Assembly (NCBI GenBank): GCA_021604665.1
Contig: BQJK01000002.1
Coordinates: 496,001-560,000 of the forward strand
DNA length: 64,000 bases
DNA from: Rhodomicrobium sp.
GTDB lineage: Bacteria; Pseudomonadota; Alphaproteobacteria; Rhizobiales; HXMU1428-3
Reading direction: 5' to 3'
Each line of letters starts with the position of its first letter. Within the stretch, counting starts at the first letter, position 1. Below the pieces are notes generated by a model. It was given only the letters and a program-made list of their open reading frames with translations. It was not told where the DNA came from and did not search any database. This document shows positions 18,743 to 27,748 of this stretch, piece after piece. A program made the position numbers and the translations under genes.

Positions 18743-19699
18743 ATGTTTTCACGTATGAAGATTGTGATCCAGACAGTTTACTGGATTTTGATTGCGCTGA
18801 GCGTGGTGGGGCTTTCACAACTCCGCCAGCCTATCTCTGATCTATTGTCTAATTTCTATCTTCATTTTACATTTTTTGGCACCCTGCTTTTCTTTGTGGC
18901 GCTGCATTGGCGGCTGCCGCGCACGGCGCTGGTTTCTGCGGCGATCTCTGCGATTTGCTTTGGTCTCGCGTTTAGCTATGACCGGGTCTCTGTTTCTAGC
19001 GACACTGTGGCGGCTGAGGCCCCGGCACAAAAACGCTTGGAAATCATGACTTTTAATGCCTGGGAGCGGGTGAAAGTTATGGACCGGCTCAAGAGCTTTT
19101 TGCGCAAAGAAACACCGGACTTTGTTATTCTGCAGGAAATTACAATAAAGGATTGGCGGTCTCTACAATCGCTGAAAGACCTTTACCCGCATATGACCTA
19201 TTGCGATGACTGGTTATGCGGGGTGGCTTTTTTATCTCGGCATAAGTGGCAGTCAGCACGGGCAGAGAATTTTGGCGCACACCAGATCCCCTTAATTACG
19301 GTCACGTTTGATGAAAGCTTTAAAGGCTTGACCATTTATGCCACCCATTCTGCCAGACCCCACTGGAAATATTCTACCCAGCGGCAGCAGTTTGAAGATC
19401 TGGCGGCCCATATTGCAAAGCGCAGCGCTGATCCGGCTGTGTTGGGCGGGGATATGAATTCAACTGTGTTTTCGACACCGCTGCGGTATTTTACTTCGGC
19501 ATCGACCATGAAGCCTGCCGGCCGTTTCACACCGACATGGCCACAGCGCTTGCGGCAGATGGGCTATATTACCTTGCCATTCCTGCAGCTTGATATTGAC
19601 CATTTTTTCGTGACACCTGGGATGAAAATTTTTGAAAAATGGCGCGGCCCGGACTTGGGTTCGGATCACCGGCCATTGTTATTATCGTTTAGGCTATAA
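18743..19699 (+). CDS. Membrane-anchored endonuclease/exonuclease/phosphatase-fold protein
   Basis: A 318-residue protein. The N-terminal 80 residues hold two or three membrane helices; the rest is an EEP (DNase I-like) domain. Key residues are Asn105 in TFNAW, Glu132 in ILQE, THSARP at 201, GGDMN at 235-239 and GSDHRP at 306-311. These are the metal and phosphate ligands of the fold. The active domain probably faces the periplasm. The substrate (nucleic acid, phospholipid or phosphoester) cannot be told. The start could also be the Met four codons later; no strong ribosome site favours either. Confidence 0.82.
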   Translation: MFSRMKIVIQTVYWILIALSVVGLSQLRQPISDLLSNFYLHFTFFGTLLFFVALHWRLPRTALVSAAISAICFGLAFSYDRVSVSSDTVAAEAPAQKRLEIMTFNAWERVKVMDRLKSFLRKETPDFVILQEITIKDWRSLQSLKDLYPHMTYCDDWLCGVAFLSRHKWQSARAENFGAHQIPLITVTFDESFKGLTIYATHSARPHWKYSTQRQQFEDLAAHIAKRSADPAVLGGDMNSTVFSTPLRYFTSASTMKPAGRFTPTWPQRLRQMGYITLPFLQLDIDHFFVTPGMKIFEKWRGPDLGSDHRPLLLSFRL

Positions 19700-19814
19700 C
19701 TGAACAAACAGTGTGGGGGTCTATTTGAAACGGGCTAAGATTAGCACTTCCCCTTTATCACTGGCACCTGATTTATGCGGCAAACTGATAGCGGGGTAGC
19801 TATGGGTTTACTTT

Positions 19815-21065
19815 ATGATCGCACCGTTTTCACCATTGGTGGTTCCTCTCATGCTGTTTGCCAGCTCTTTGCTGGTGACCTTACTGGCGGTTGGCTTATC
19901 GCTTGGTTTAACTCGCAGACACATAAATGAAGCGTCAGCCTTAAACCAGCAGATAAGCCAGCAACAAGGGCTGGGCTTTGGGGATGGGTCCTTGAGCTTT
20001 TCTGGCCCTAGCGCCGATCGTGTGAATGCTTATACACTGAACGCTGTGCCTCGGGCGCTTGTGGCCAGCATGATGATCCCTTTGAGCCTGATGGCAGCTT
20101 TGCTGTTTTGTTATTCCTCCAGACCGGATACGGCCTCTTTAAGCTGGGCCATCTTACTCAGTGCCTTTGGGCTTTTTCTGCTCTCTAGCTTTATGACGGT
20201 TTTCCAGCCGGGTCGGCCGCTCTTAAAGGGGCTATGGCATTTGGTTCATAAATTTTTGCCTTTGCTGTTTGTTGCCGGGCTTTTGCCGAGCCTGCCGGTG
20301 CTTGATAGTTCCGAATTCACCGGTGGTCTGATCTCCTCTGTTAGCAGCAATGTTTGGGTTTCCCGTATTGTTCTGGCGGCTGTGATGCTGGGGGGGATTT
20401 GTTTTTTTATGCAAGCGGATAAGCGGTACGGTGCTGGCACGGCCCTGATGACCGGGCTTGGTTTAGGGCTGGTGATTTTGTTAGCAGGCGGCGCTGTGAC
20501 ATTGCTATTTTACAGCCAGCTCTTCCCTGGCCAAATGGGTGCTGTCTACGCTGCTGCTCTTATTCACCCTGAGCTGATACTTTCTGCGCTGGTACTCTTT
20601 GGAGTTGGGCTTGGGGGGCTTTATTGGGTTAGCGGGGCTTCTCTCTCGTCTTTAAGGGGGCGTTCAATAGCCTTATCGCCATCGGGGCGCTTGGCCATAG
20701 GTATTTTGCTAAGTTGGCTACTGCTTCACTCGGCTTATATTTATGGGGCGGTGCCGCTTCTGGTAGTTGTTATTTTTGATCTGTTTTATTTTGGGCTTCA
20801 GCCATTATTGCAGCGCTCGGTGCTGCGCGCTTCAACCACGACTGAGACAAATAAAGCGGCTATACCTGAAAATGCGGCCACCATTCTTCCTCAAGAGGGC
20901 AATAAAAAATCTGTGTTTGGGGTGGCTCAGTTTCTAGCGCTGCATGTTGTTTTTGCGGGCCTTTCTGTTGCTGCGCTATTTTACCCGCTTTATGCTCTCA
21001 GCTTTGCTTGCCTGTTGGCGCTGTTGCTTGTGGTCCCCTTTAAAGGGCGGAGCCTTGTTGGCTAG
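19815..21065 (+). CDS. Polytopic membrane protein, unknown
   Basis: A 416-residue very hydrophobic protein with about ten predicted helices and short loops. A soluble insert at residues 35-75 contains a Gln/Gly-rich stretch. No transporter signature is recognisable. It starts 115 bases after the EEP gene and may be co-transcribed with it. The function is not indicated. Confidence 0.6.
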   Translation: MIAPFSPLVVPLMLFASSLLVTLLAVGLSLGLTRRHINEASALNQQISQQQGLGFGDGSLSFSGPSADRVNAYTLNAVPRALVASMMIPLSLMAALLFCYSSRPDTASLSWAILLSAFGLFLLSSFMTVFQPGRPLLKGLWHLVHKFLPLLFVAGLLPSLPVLDSSEFTGGLISSVSSNVWVSRIVLAAVMLGGICFFMQADKRYGAGTALMTGLGLGLVILLAGGAVTLLFYSQLFPGQMGAVYAAALIHPELILSALVLFGVGLGGLYWVSGASLSSLRGRSIALSPSGRLAIGILLSWLLLHSAYIYGAVPLLVVVIFDLFYFGLQPLLQRSVLRASTTTETNKAAIPENAATILPQEGNKKSVFGVAQFLALHVVFAGLSVAALFYPLYALSFACLLALLLVVPFKGRSLVG

Positions 21066-21180
21066 ATACTCTGCAATTTAATATCGTTGCGAGCGGCTGA
21101 GCGCTCGGATAAGGTCGCAATTCGCTGGGGAGCTGCTAGAGTATTTTCGGCATCTTTTTCATTTTTCTGAGCTGGGAGTT

Positions 21181-21918
21181 TTGATTTTGCAAACCGTTAT
21201 CTCGATCAAATGGGGCACGCGCTACGGCTCGGATTATGTGAACCGGCTATATAATATGGTGAAGCGCAATACAGTGAATGAGACAAGGTTTGTCTGTTTT
21301 ACTGAAGATGCAACCGGGGTCAAGCCGGGCGTAGAAATTAAGCCCTTACCTCAGATAAACATACCTGATCGGGTGTCATCTACGCCCTGGCGCAAGCTTT
21401 GCCTATGGCAAGACCCGCTTGAAGATATTAGCGGTGATGTACTGTTTCTCGATCTTGATCTAGTGATCACCGGGAATATGGATGATTTCTTCAGTTATGA
21501 GCCAGGGCGTTATGCGGTCATTCATAACTGGACGCAGCCAAATTTACAGATCGGCAACACGTCATGCTTCCGGTTTCGGGTTGGCAAGCATACGCATATT
21601 TTTGATGAGTTTGTTAAAGACCCTGAAGCGATTTTGCGTCAGTACCGCATTGAGCAGCAATATATCTCGCACAAGATTCCTGATCAGGTTTTTTGGCCAA
21701 AGGAATGGTGTGTCAGCTTTAAGCATAACTTGCTGCCGCCATGGCCGCAGCGCTTCTTTACGGTGCCACCTTTGCCGGATGATACCAAGCTGGTCGCCTT
21801 TACTGGCAAGCCGGACCCGGAAGATGCGGTGATTGGAAAATGGCCTGAAAAAAATTTCCTTAAGAAGTGCTATAAACATGTCCGCCCGACGCCGTGGATT
21901 GCAGAGCATTGGCGCTAG
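21181..21918 (+). CDS. Glycosyltransferase-like protein with DxD motif
   Basis: A 245-residue cytoplasmic protein. The segment LFLDLDLVITGNMDDFF (residues 88-104) has the DxD pattern and following geometry of GT-A glycosyltransferases of the GT8-like group. The start is WGTRYGSDYVNRLY and the C-terminus has FTGKPDPEDA. It probably transfers a sugar to a surface glycan or protein; donor and acceptor are unknown. There is no ATG at the start. TTG at 21181, or TTG at 21187 with GGGAG about 9 bases upstream, are the candidates. Confidence 0.7.
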   Translation: MILQTVISIKWGTRYGSDYVNRLYNMVKRNTVNETRFVCFTEDATGVKPGVEIKPLPQINIPDRVSSTPWRKLCLWQDPLEDISGDVLFLDLDLVITGNMDDFFSYEPGRYAVIHNWTQPNLQIGNTSCFRFRVGKHTHIFDEFVKDPEAILRQYRIEQQYISHKIPDQVFWPKEWCVSFKHNLLPPWPQRFFTVPPLPDDTKLVAFTGKPDPEDAVIGKWPEKNFLKKCYKHVRPTPWIAEHWR

Positions 21919-22008
21919 GGCAACTGACAAGACCAACTTAAAATAGCAACTTATGGGGCCATCCTAATTGCTCTTTTAGAAAAGTTAGTTGACGCTGGCT
22001 TTGATGAG

Positions 22009-23877
22009 CTATGATTTAATAAGATTTGCTTTGATAAGTCCGCGCACAGAATTGCCAACATATATCTGCTTTGCTGTCTCCAGATCTTTTTTGGTTAGGG
22101 TTTTCTCGACGGCATGGCCATCTTCCAATAAGCTTTGCCGTAATGTGCCGCACAACAAGCCTGCACTGACGGGCGGGGTAATTAGGACACCCTTCTTCCC
22201 TTCAAGGAATATATTGGTGAAACTGCCTTCCGTGACTTCATTACGCTCATTTAAAAATATCACCTCATTTATGGTTTGCCCCTGATGCGCTTTTTGGGCG
22301 GCAAATCTTGCATCGTCATAAAAGCTGCGATTTGTTGTCTTGTGATAGAGGAAGGGGTTGCTGCTCTCCATATGGTTTTTGGCGAAGGCGATTGTCCACT
22401 CCTCCCCTTCTGTGGGGGGGGCGATCTCAGTTGAAGTTATTGTGGTGTTGCCGCTTTGGTGCAATAGCAGCCTTATGCGAAGCGGGGTTTTGGCATTGTT
22501 TGCCAGTATGTCGAGGTCTCTAATGGCGCGGGCTTTAATGAAAGGGTAGCCAAAATATCGGGCTGAATTCTCAAGCCGCGCCATATGCTCATCCAGTAAC
22601 AGCAGGCCGATGCCGGGCAGGTAACCAATTGTTTCTAATATTTGAAATTCAGGCAATTCTTTTTCCAAGAACTGCATTTTTAAAAGGCATTCATCATATT
22701 CTGCCTTTGGCTTGGAATCATGAACCAAACCGCTGCCGATGCCGATAACAGCTTTGCCGCTATTATCCATTTCAACCGTCCGTATAGCCACATTGAACAG
22801 GCTGTCTCTGTCTGGGGTGATGAAGCCAATGGCACCGGTATAGACACCGCGGGGCTCATCCTCTAGCTCATCGATTAACTCCATGGCGCGAATTTTGGGG
22901 GCACCGGTAATTGAGCCAGGTGGGAAGAGCGCGCGCATCTCATCTTCAAAAGTGAGGCCCTCGCGGCGACGCGCCCGAATGATTGAGATCATTTGATGCA
23001 GAGAGCGGTATGTTTCGACCTTAAAGAGCTGATCGACAGAAACTGAACCAAGTTCTGCAATGCGGCCAAGGTCATTGCGCATAAGGTCTACGATCATTAG
23101 GTTTTCAGCGCGAGATTTTTCATCGCCAACCAGCTCGGCTCGCTCTTTTTGCTGATGCTCCGGGGTGGGGCCGCGCCGCAATGTGCCTTTCATGGGGCGG
23201 CTTTCCAACCAGCCATCGCGGCTCTCAACGAATAGCTCAGGGGACGCGGAAAGAATGGTTTGCTCTCCGGTCATGATCAAGCTGCCATAAGCCACCGGTT
23301 GGCTGCGGCGCATTCTGGCATAAAGCGCCATGGGGTCTGAGATGTTCTCGATATCAGCTTTGAAGGTCAGGTTAAGTTGATAGATATCACCCGATGAAAT
23401 TTTCTTTTTCACCTTCGCAAAACGAGATTTATAACCTTTCAGATCCAGCCGGGGAGAGATATTTAGGTTTTTGTTCTTTGTGTTGCCGGTGCGGTTCTCA
23501 GCGGCGGCGGCGGAGCTTTCAAGTAGCTCAACAATATCTTGATTGGTCACCAGCTCACAATGGCTGAAAGCGCCAAACCACATAAGTGGCACGGGCTCTT
23601 TTAATCGCGCGGCGAGGCGGGGTTCGAGAGCGAGGCCCAACTCATAGGTCATAAACCCTGCAACATAATCACCCCGGTTAAGGGCAGCTTCAATTGCCTC
23701 AAAGGCACCGGCAATTTCTGACTTGCGGTTGGCCATGATGAGCTCATGTGGGCTATCAAACAGGTAGCCGCCTTCTTCAGGCTGGAGGCTGTTTTCAATT
23801 AGAATAAATGGCGGCTGGAGATGCCTGAACCCCTCCATGCTGCTATTAGTTTTTTTTGCGCTCATACCGCCTGCCAT
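22009..23877 (-). CDS. pabBC: Aminodeoxychorismate synthase component I / aminodeoxychorismate lyase fusion
   Basis: A 622-residue fusion that makes p-aminobenzoate for folate. Residues 1-405 are PabB: ASPELF at 211, the active lysine K230 in RPMKGTLRRG, and GSITGAPK at 321-328. Residues 415-622 are the class IV aminotransferase-fold PabC lyase, with K513 in HKTTNR and TEGSFTN at 549-555. The PMKGT lysine separates PabB from anthranilate synthase. The glutamine amidotransferase PabA is not nearby. The start is the ATG at 23877 or four codons later; neither has a strong ribosome site. Confidence 0.92.
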   Translation of the reverse strand: MAGGMSAKKTNSSMEGFRHLQPPFILIENSLQPEEGGYLFDSPHELIMANRKSEIAGAFEAIEAALNRGDYVAGFMTYELGLALEPRLAARLKEPVPLMWFGAFSHCELVTNQDIVELLESSAAAAENRTGNTKNKNLNISPRLDLKGYKSRFAKVKKKISSGDIYQLNLTFKADIENISDPMALYARMRRSQPVAYGSLIMTGEQTILSASPELFVESRDGWLESRPMKGTLRRGPTPEHQQKERAELVGDEKSRAENLMIVDLMRNDLGRIAELGSVSVDQLFKVETYRSLHQMISIIRARRREGLTFEDEMRALFPPGSITGAPKIRAMELIDELEDEPRGVYTGAIGFITPDRDSLFNVAIRTVEMDNSGKAVIGIGSGLVHDSKPKAEYDECLLKMQFLEKELPEFQILETIGYLPGIGLLLLDEHMARLENSARYFGYPFIKARAIRDLDILANNAKTPLRIRLLLHQSGNTTITSTEIAPPTEGEEWTIAFAKNHMESSNPFLYHKTTNRSFYDDARFAAQKAHQGQTINEVIFLNERNEVTEGSFTNIFLEGKKGVLITPPVSAGLLCGTLRQSLLEDGHAVEKTLTKKDLETAKQIYVGNSVRGLIKANLIKS

Positions 23878-24193
23878 TTATTAAAGCTGCTTTATTTATC
23901 TGCCTTTACCCCCAGATAGCGGAAGCCTCTTCATCGATTATAAGAGCGGATCAGATGCAATAATTTTTAGGTCTTTATATAGTAGTGCCTTTTGCTGGCT
24001 ATTATAAGATGTTGATGCTTTTCATTGATGATAAATATTTTTCTTCACATTTTGAAATAAGCTGCTATAAAGCACTTTCTCGCCTTGGCCGCACCCGACC
24101 TTTCGGGGCATTGGCCATTCTATTTGCACCCAAGTGTGTGAGACTTTTTCGCTTTTCGGTGATTGCCACTGAAGAGTAAGGCGATATTTTTGA
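23878..24193. other. Intergenic region before tRNA-fMet
   Basis: No gene is visible. Promoters for the divergent pabBC and tRNA genes must lie here. The stretch just before the tRNA is A/T-rich. Confidence 0.4.
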
Positions 24194-24271
<78 letters not shown>

Positions 24272-24336
24272 TTTTTCCCAATAAAAACAAAATCTTGTGA
24301 CGTTCATGTCCGCGAGGTAACTCAGTGCTGTTTTTT

Positions 24337-24356
24337 ATAAGTGCGCTATAAGTGTA
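24337..24356 (+). promoter_or_regulatory. Candidate integrase arm site, left end
   Basis: The tandem motif ATAAGTGC-GC-TATAAGTG lies 66 bases inside attL. The same motif, differing only in the two spacer bases and one near the end, occurs at 54520-54539 in the same orientation. Paired short repeats at both ends are what tyrosine recombinase arm sites look like. Confidence 0.45.
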
Positions 24357-24416
24357 TAGAAAAATGAATAATGGCTGAGGTTAACTTGGTCGTTATGGCC
24401 TTGTCCTGCAAAATAG

Positions 24417-24435
24417 TCAGCTATGTTCAGCTATG
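24417..24435 (+). promoter_or_regulatory. Second tandem motif, left end
   Basis: TCAGCTATG-TTC-AGCTATG, a 10-base-period repeat of AGCTATG, matches TCAACTATG-AGA-AGCTATG at 54636-54654. It is a candidate excisionase or second integrase site. Confidence 0.4.
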
Positions 24436-24546
24436 CTTATCTTGTCGGATAACAGAAAATCACGTAGATTTAAAGTTGCCCATTGGGTTCGGTTAGCATG
24501 CTGAACTTGGGGCATCCGGATGCTCCTTTTAATAAGGAGAATTCGA

Positions 24547-24753
24547 ATGTCACATCCAAAGCAGCTAATCGACAAGAAAGAACTCGTTAAGCTTGTGAAA
24601 TACTCGCCTCAACACATTGCGCGCCTTGAGAAGGCAGGTCAATTCCCACAAAGGTTGCGACTGGGCCAGAACCGGGTGGCGTGGTTACTGTCTGAGATCG
24701 AGGACTGGATTGATGAGCGTCTTTTAAGACGTGATGTTGATCAAAAATTGTGA
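24547..24753 (+). CDS. AlpA-family excisionase/regulator
   Basis: A 68-residue protein with one winged helix-turn-helix: LIDKKELVKLVKYSPQHIARLEKAG, then FPQRLRLGQNRVAWLLSEIEDWI. This is the AlpA/MerR-like pattern of prophage and island excisionases and integrase activators. It is the island gene nearest the tRNA. AAGGAG precedes the ATG at 24547 by 7 bases. Its likely role is to control excision with the integrase at the far end. A terminator follows. Confidence 0.88.
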   Translation: MSHPKQLIDKKELVKLVKYSPQHIARLEKAGQFPQRLRLGQNRVAWLLSEIEDWIDERLLRRDVDQKL

Positions 24754-24779
24754 GCTGAGCTCTTCTTCTTGAAAGAGCT

Positions 24780-24823
24780 GGAAGGCCGTCTCTCTTATTA
24801 TAGTGGGGCGGCTTTCCTTTTTA
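24780..24823. terminator. Terminator between the excisionase gene and replication-relaxation gene 1
   Basis: GGAAGGCCG at 24780 pairs with CGGCTTTCC at 24809-24817, and TTTTT follows. It serves the plus-strand excisionase gene and may also serve the convergent minus-strand gene ending at 24821. Confidence 0.65.
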
Positions 24824-25789
24824 AAATTTGGGCAATAAGCTTTGTCTAATTCCATTAAGATTATTCCATTTGTCTAACAGTAAATTATTCTCATTCAGTT
24901 CCGGCTTGTCCGCGAACAGAAACAAAGGTGATCCTTTTGTTAAGACATTCGCATTTGTTGCCTCAATCATATTCTCAACACGCTCAGCATTTGTTGTCAC
25001 AAACAACACTCTGAAATTCTGCCAGCCAAAATGAACGGTGTGACGCTTCATTTTCCACATGCTTTGATAGGCAAGAAGTTTTCGCAAAATTGATGATTGT
25101 TTTAAATCTCGGCGCAACACCGGCATGGTGCCTCTATCAATCTCAACGAGAAAGTGTGCTCGTTTTTGCATTTGGGGAAGATATAACGCAAATGCATAAT
25201 CTGGCTCTAAACCGATATCACTGCGTGTACCTTGATGAATGACCGAAATGTTCAGGCGATAGGGCTTGCTTAGTTCTTGTGTATTCATAGGAAAAGCATT
25301 TACTAACGCCTCGCTATCGATGAGCTGAACATCATCTCGGTTCGATATTGCCAATTGTAGTGATGTAACAAAATCGGCAATTGCTAATGTGTGCTTTAAA
25401 AATGGCCGACCTGCTGATTTATTTTTAGCGCTCCAGCCGTGTCGAGTCAGTTCTCTATATTCACATTCATTCGCTAGCAGATGCGCTCCTTTATCCGTCA
25501 AAGCATAGACAAGAGGGGATGTGCCGCCTCCTAATCGATAAGTCTCAAACTGGCAGTCGGGGCGATCAAGGTAGCCATACTCAAAGAGTGTTTTCAAACG
25601 ATTGGAAATATTCTTATCAGAGCCTTTTACCAGTTTACGAATATGATCTGAATTTAAAAATCGATATTTCGCCACTATATGGATCATTTTAATATCCCTC
25701 CGCGTTAGTTGGAAGGGTGGGGGATTATCGGAGCGAACGCGCCGTGGTCTATAGCTATGAAGCCTGGACTTAATTGCATCTTCACTCAT
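24821..25789 (-). CDS. Replication-relaxation family protein 1
   Basis: A 322-residue protein of the Replic_Relax type. The N-terminal winged helix (LTRRDIKMIHIVAKYRFLNS, ISNRLKTLFEYGYLDRP) is followed by an alpha/beta domain with FALYLPQ and VEIDRGTM and a strand HFGWQNFRVLFVTTNAER. The family is found on plasmids and integrative elements. It is thought to act in replication or nicking, without firm biochemistry. It overlaps the membrane gene before it by 4 bases, and GGAGG precedes its ATG. A paralogue lies at 34035-34928. Confidence 0.75.
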   Translation of the reverse strand: MSEDAIKSRLHSYRPRRVRSDNPPPFQLTRRDIKMIHIVAKYRFLNSDHIRKLVKGSDKNISNRLKTLFEYGYLDRPDCQFETYRLGGGTSPLVYALTDKGAHLLANECEYRELTRHGWSAKNKSAGRPFLKHTLAIADFVTSLQLAISNRDDVQLIDSEALVNAFPMNTQELSKPYRLNISVIHQGTRSDIGLEPDYAFALYLPQMQKRAHFLVEIDRGTMPVLRRDLKQSSILRKLLAYQSMWKMKRHTVHFGWQNFRVLFVTTNAERVENMIEATNANVLTKGSPLFLFADKPELNENNLLLDKWNNLNGIRQSLLPKF

Positions 25790-26739
25790 AGTTTCACCTC
25801 CACGCCTCTATATAGATTTTGCGGTAACTGATATTTGGTTGGACCATTTCGTCCATCGCGAAATTTGCGGGCACCTAGTTCTATGAGCCGCTGATAGAAT
25901 TTGCGGTCACTCACATGTTGAGCTCCATGAAGCGCACACCATGTTTTATAGCTTTTTAATAACTGAACACAATGAGCGGGATCAGTACGTTCATAACTGT
26001 CCAGCCAACCAGATACACCATCGCCGATTGTGCCGATTGCATTGTGAGATCGATCAGGATCTCCGGTATCATTATCAGCATGCTCACTATTCGCAGATGG
26101 GTAGTGGGAAGCTGTACCAAACCAGGCCGTCCAACAGGTGGCGTTGAAGAACCATAGAGTGACGGCCAGGAACCATTCAAGTCCAGCAAGCGGTGTGATT
26201 TGAGCGACAACCTTTGAGCTCGCAATGCGAGATCGCACTACATCTATGCTGCTGACTTGTAGAGCAATTTCTTTGCGCCGTCTTATTCTTCGTTGTCCCT
26301 TGAGTTTAACAAGTGAACCGCGAAGCGCTTGAAGATGGTTTTGGCTATCTAAGAGCTCTTGTTGTAAAGAACTATAAACCTGGCTTTCACGTTGCATGGG
26401 GGCTAGTGATTTTGTGATGTTTATGGCGATATAGCCATGCACGCTATGAATTGAAAACAGTGAAGCGATAATAAACAATGGCAAACATATAAGTGCTGCA
26501 ACGCGATTGCGGTTAAGCCAATACCAAAATCCAAACACACTGGCAATCATGCCGAGATCAAAGGCCAGGGCTAATGATGAAAACAGCTCTCTATTGCTGA
26601 TGGGAAGTAGAGGAAAGGCAGGCTCTGTTGTGCCAAGAGTGGCATTATAAGAAACTGAGGCAAGAGCCATGACACAAGTGATGATTGCACCACTGATCAA
26701 AGCTAACACTTGCCAGAATTTAAAATGGGTGAGTTTCAT
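25786..26739 (-). CDS. Membrane protein with coiled coil, unknown
   Basis: A 317-residue protein. Four membrane helices are predicted: residues 9-29, 50-72, 80-100 and about 180-200. Between the third and fourth is a basic coiled coil (120-170). The C-terminal 110 residues are soluble (LKSYKTWCALHGAQHVSDRKFYQRL ... GPTKYQLP) and resemble a small DNA-binding helical domain. It overlaps the methyltransferase upstream and the replication-relaxation gene downstream by 4 bases each, so the three are one translationally coupled operon. I recognise no family. Confidence 0.65.
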   Translation of the reverse strand: MKLTHFKFWQVLALISGAIITCVMALASVSYNATLGTTEPAFPLLPISNRELFSSLALAFDLGMIASVFGFWYWLNRNRVAALICLPLFIIASLFSIHSVHGYIAINITKSLAPMQRESQVYSSLQQELLDSQNHLQALRGSLVKLKGQRRIRRRKEIALQVSSIDVVRSRIASSKVVAQITPLAGLEWFLAVTLWFFNATCWTAWFGTASHYPSANSEHADNDTGDPDRSHNAIGTIGDGVSGWLDSYERTDPAHCVQLLKSYKTWCALHGAQHVSDRKFYQRLIELGARKFRDGRNGPTKYQLPQNLYRGVEVKL

Positions 26740-27284
26740 GAGCCCTCTCCCAAATGGATATCATTGGCAAGCTCATTACCCCATATATCCCAGCCTGGAG
26801 ATTTTTGTCTGGCAAATAGTTCGATGCGTGGCAAGTTACCACAAATTCTGACAATGTCGCCGCGTACTCGGTCTGGCTTTTGCGAATGCGTGCGGCGTGG
26901 TTCAACGATAATCGAAGAGATTGCCTTGTGCTCTCGTTTGGGTTTGCCTCGCTTAGCAACGAGACAAAGCTCGGCATTTTGCCGAGTCCAGTAGCCCATA
27001 CCTATGACGGGCGTACCGGACTTGGCATTTGTCTTGACCCAGGTAAAGCCGTTGGTCACATAGTTAAATCCCCAGGCCTCAATGACCTCTAAGGAATCGG
27101 GGATGTGGATCATTGTGGTCCACAAGAATAAAAGCGCATTGGGATGCACAATCTTCTTGACGGGTAGGGCACAGATGTCCCTTGTTTTCATCAGGGGATA
27201 GGCATTTTTTTTCGAGACTGACGGGAAGGAATTTGCGCCATAATTCCATGGTGGGTCTGCGTAAACAATCTGATATTTTTTCAT
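26736..27284 (-). CDS. MT-A70 family DNA adenine methyltransferase
   Basis: A 182-residue methyltransferase. The catalytic motif DPPW is at residues 10-13. The AdoMet-side segments are LLFLWTTM and GYWTRQNAELCLVAKRGKP, with a C-terminal ELFARQKSPGWDIWGNE, all typical of MT-A70 enzymes of phages and islands. It methylates adenine N6. No restriction partner is adjacent, so it is probably a protective or regulatory solitary enzyme. GGAGA lies 7 bases before the ATG. It is the first gene of a coupled three-gene unit. Confidence 0.9.
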   Translation of the reverse strand: MKKYQIVYADPPWNYGANSFPSVSKKNAYPLMKTRDICALPVKKIVHPNALLFLWTTMIHIPDSLEVIEAWGFNYVTNGFTWVKTNAKSGTPVIGMGYWTRQNAELCLVAKRGKPKREHKAISSIIVEPRRTHSQKPDRVRGDIVRICGNLPRIELFARQKSPGWDIWGNELANDIHLGEGS

Positions 27285-27748
27285 TTGTGTTCTCCATGTT
27301 TAAAATTGAGAGAACACTTAAATTATACACAGATTGGCTAATGTAAACGTGGGAGCAAGGGGGAGTAAGAGTGATTATGAATGGTCATCGCACTTGGGGA
27401 GGACACATAACATTGTTGTGAAATTGGATAAATTGCCAGACGGCAGTAGTGAGAAACTTTTTAAATTAAATATCTAATTTACGATTTAAAGCAGACATTC
27501 AACTAAAATCTATGGTTACGATGTGGCATAGTACCAGAACCAAATTCCAACTATCAGCGATGGGAGTAGTGTCTTGAGGAGATTGCTAATGCTTTTTAAA
27601 GATTGAGAGGCTATGCGCCAGACGTAGACTACATTTCCATTTAACAGAAATGGCTCGTGCAAATGTCGACCAATTTAGCATTTATACCTAGATATACTAT
27701 AATACAGTGATTCGCAGCGCATTTACTGTAATGTAGGGGAATAAATGT
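27285..27748. other. Divergent intergenic region, methyltransferase/hamA
   Basis: This A/T-rich stretch separates the backbone operon (minus) from hamAB (plus). It contains a plausible hamA promoter and no gene. Confidence 0.5.
27675..27703 (+). promoter_or_regulatory. Candidate hamA promoter
   Basis: TTAGCA at 27675, a 17-base spacer and a consensus TATAAT at 27698-27703, 45 bases before the hamA start codon. Confidence 0.5.

Noticed and set aside
22009-23877. Anthranilate synthase component I
   Set aside because: The active-site PMKGT lysine and the fused class IV aminotransferase-type lyase identify PabB-PabC.
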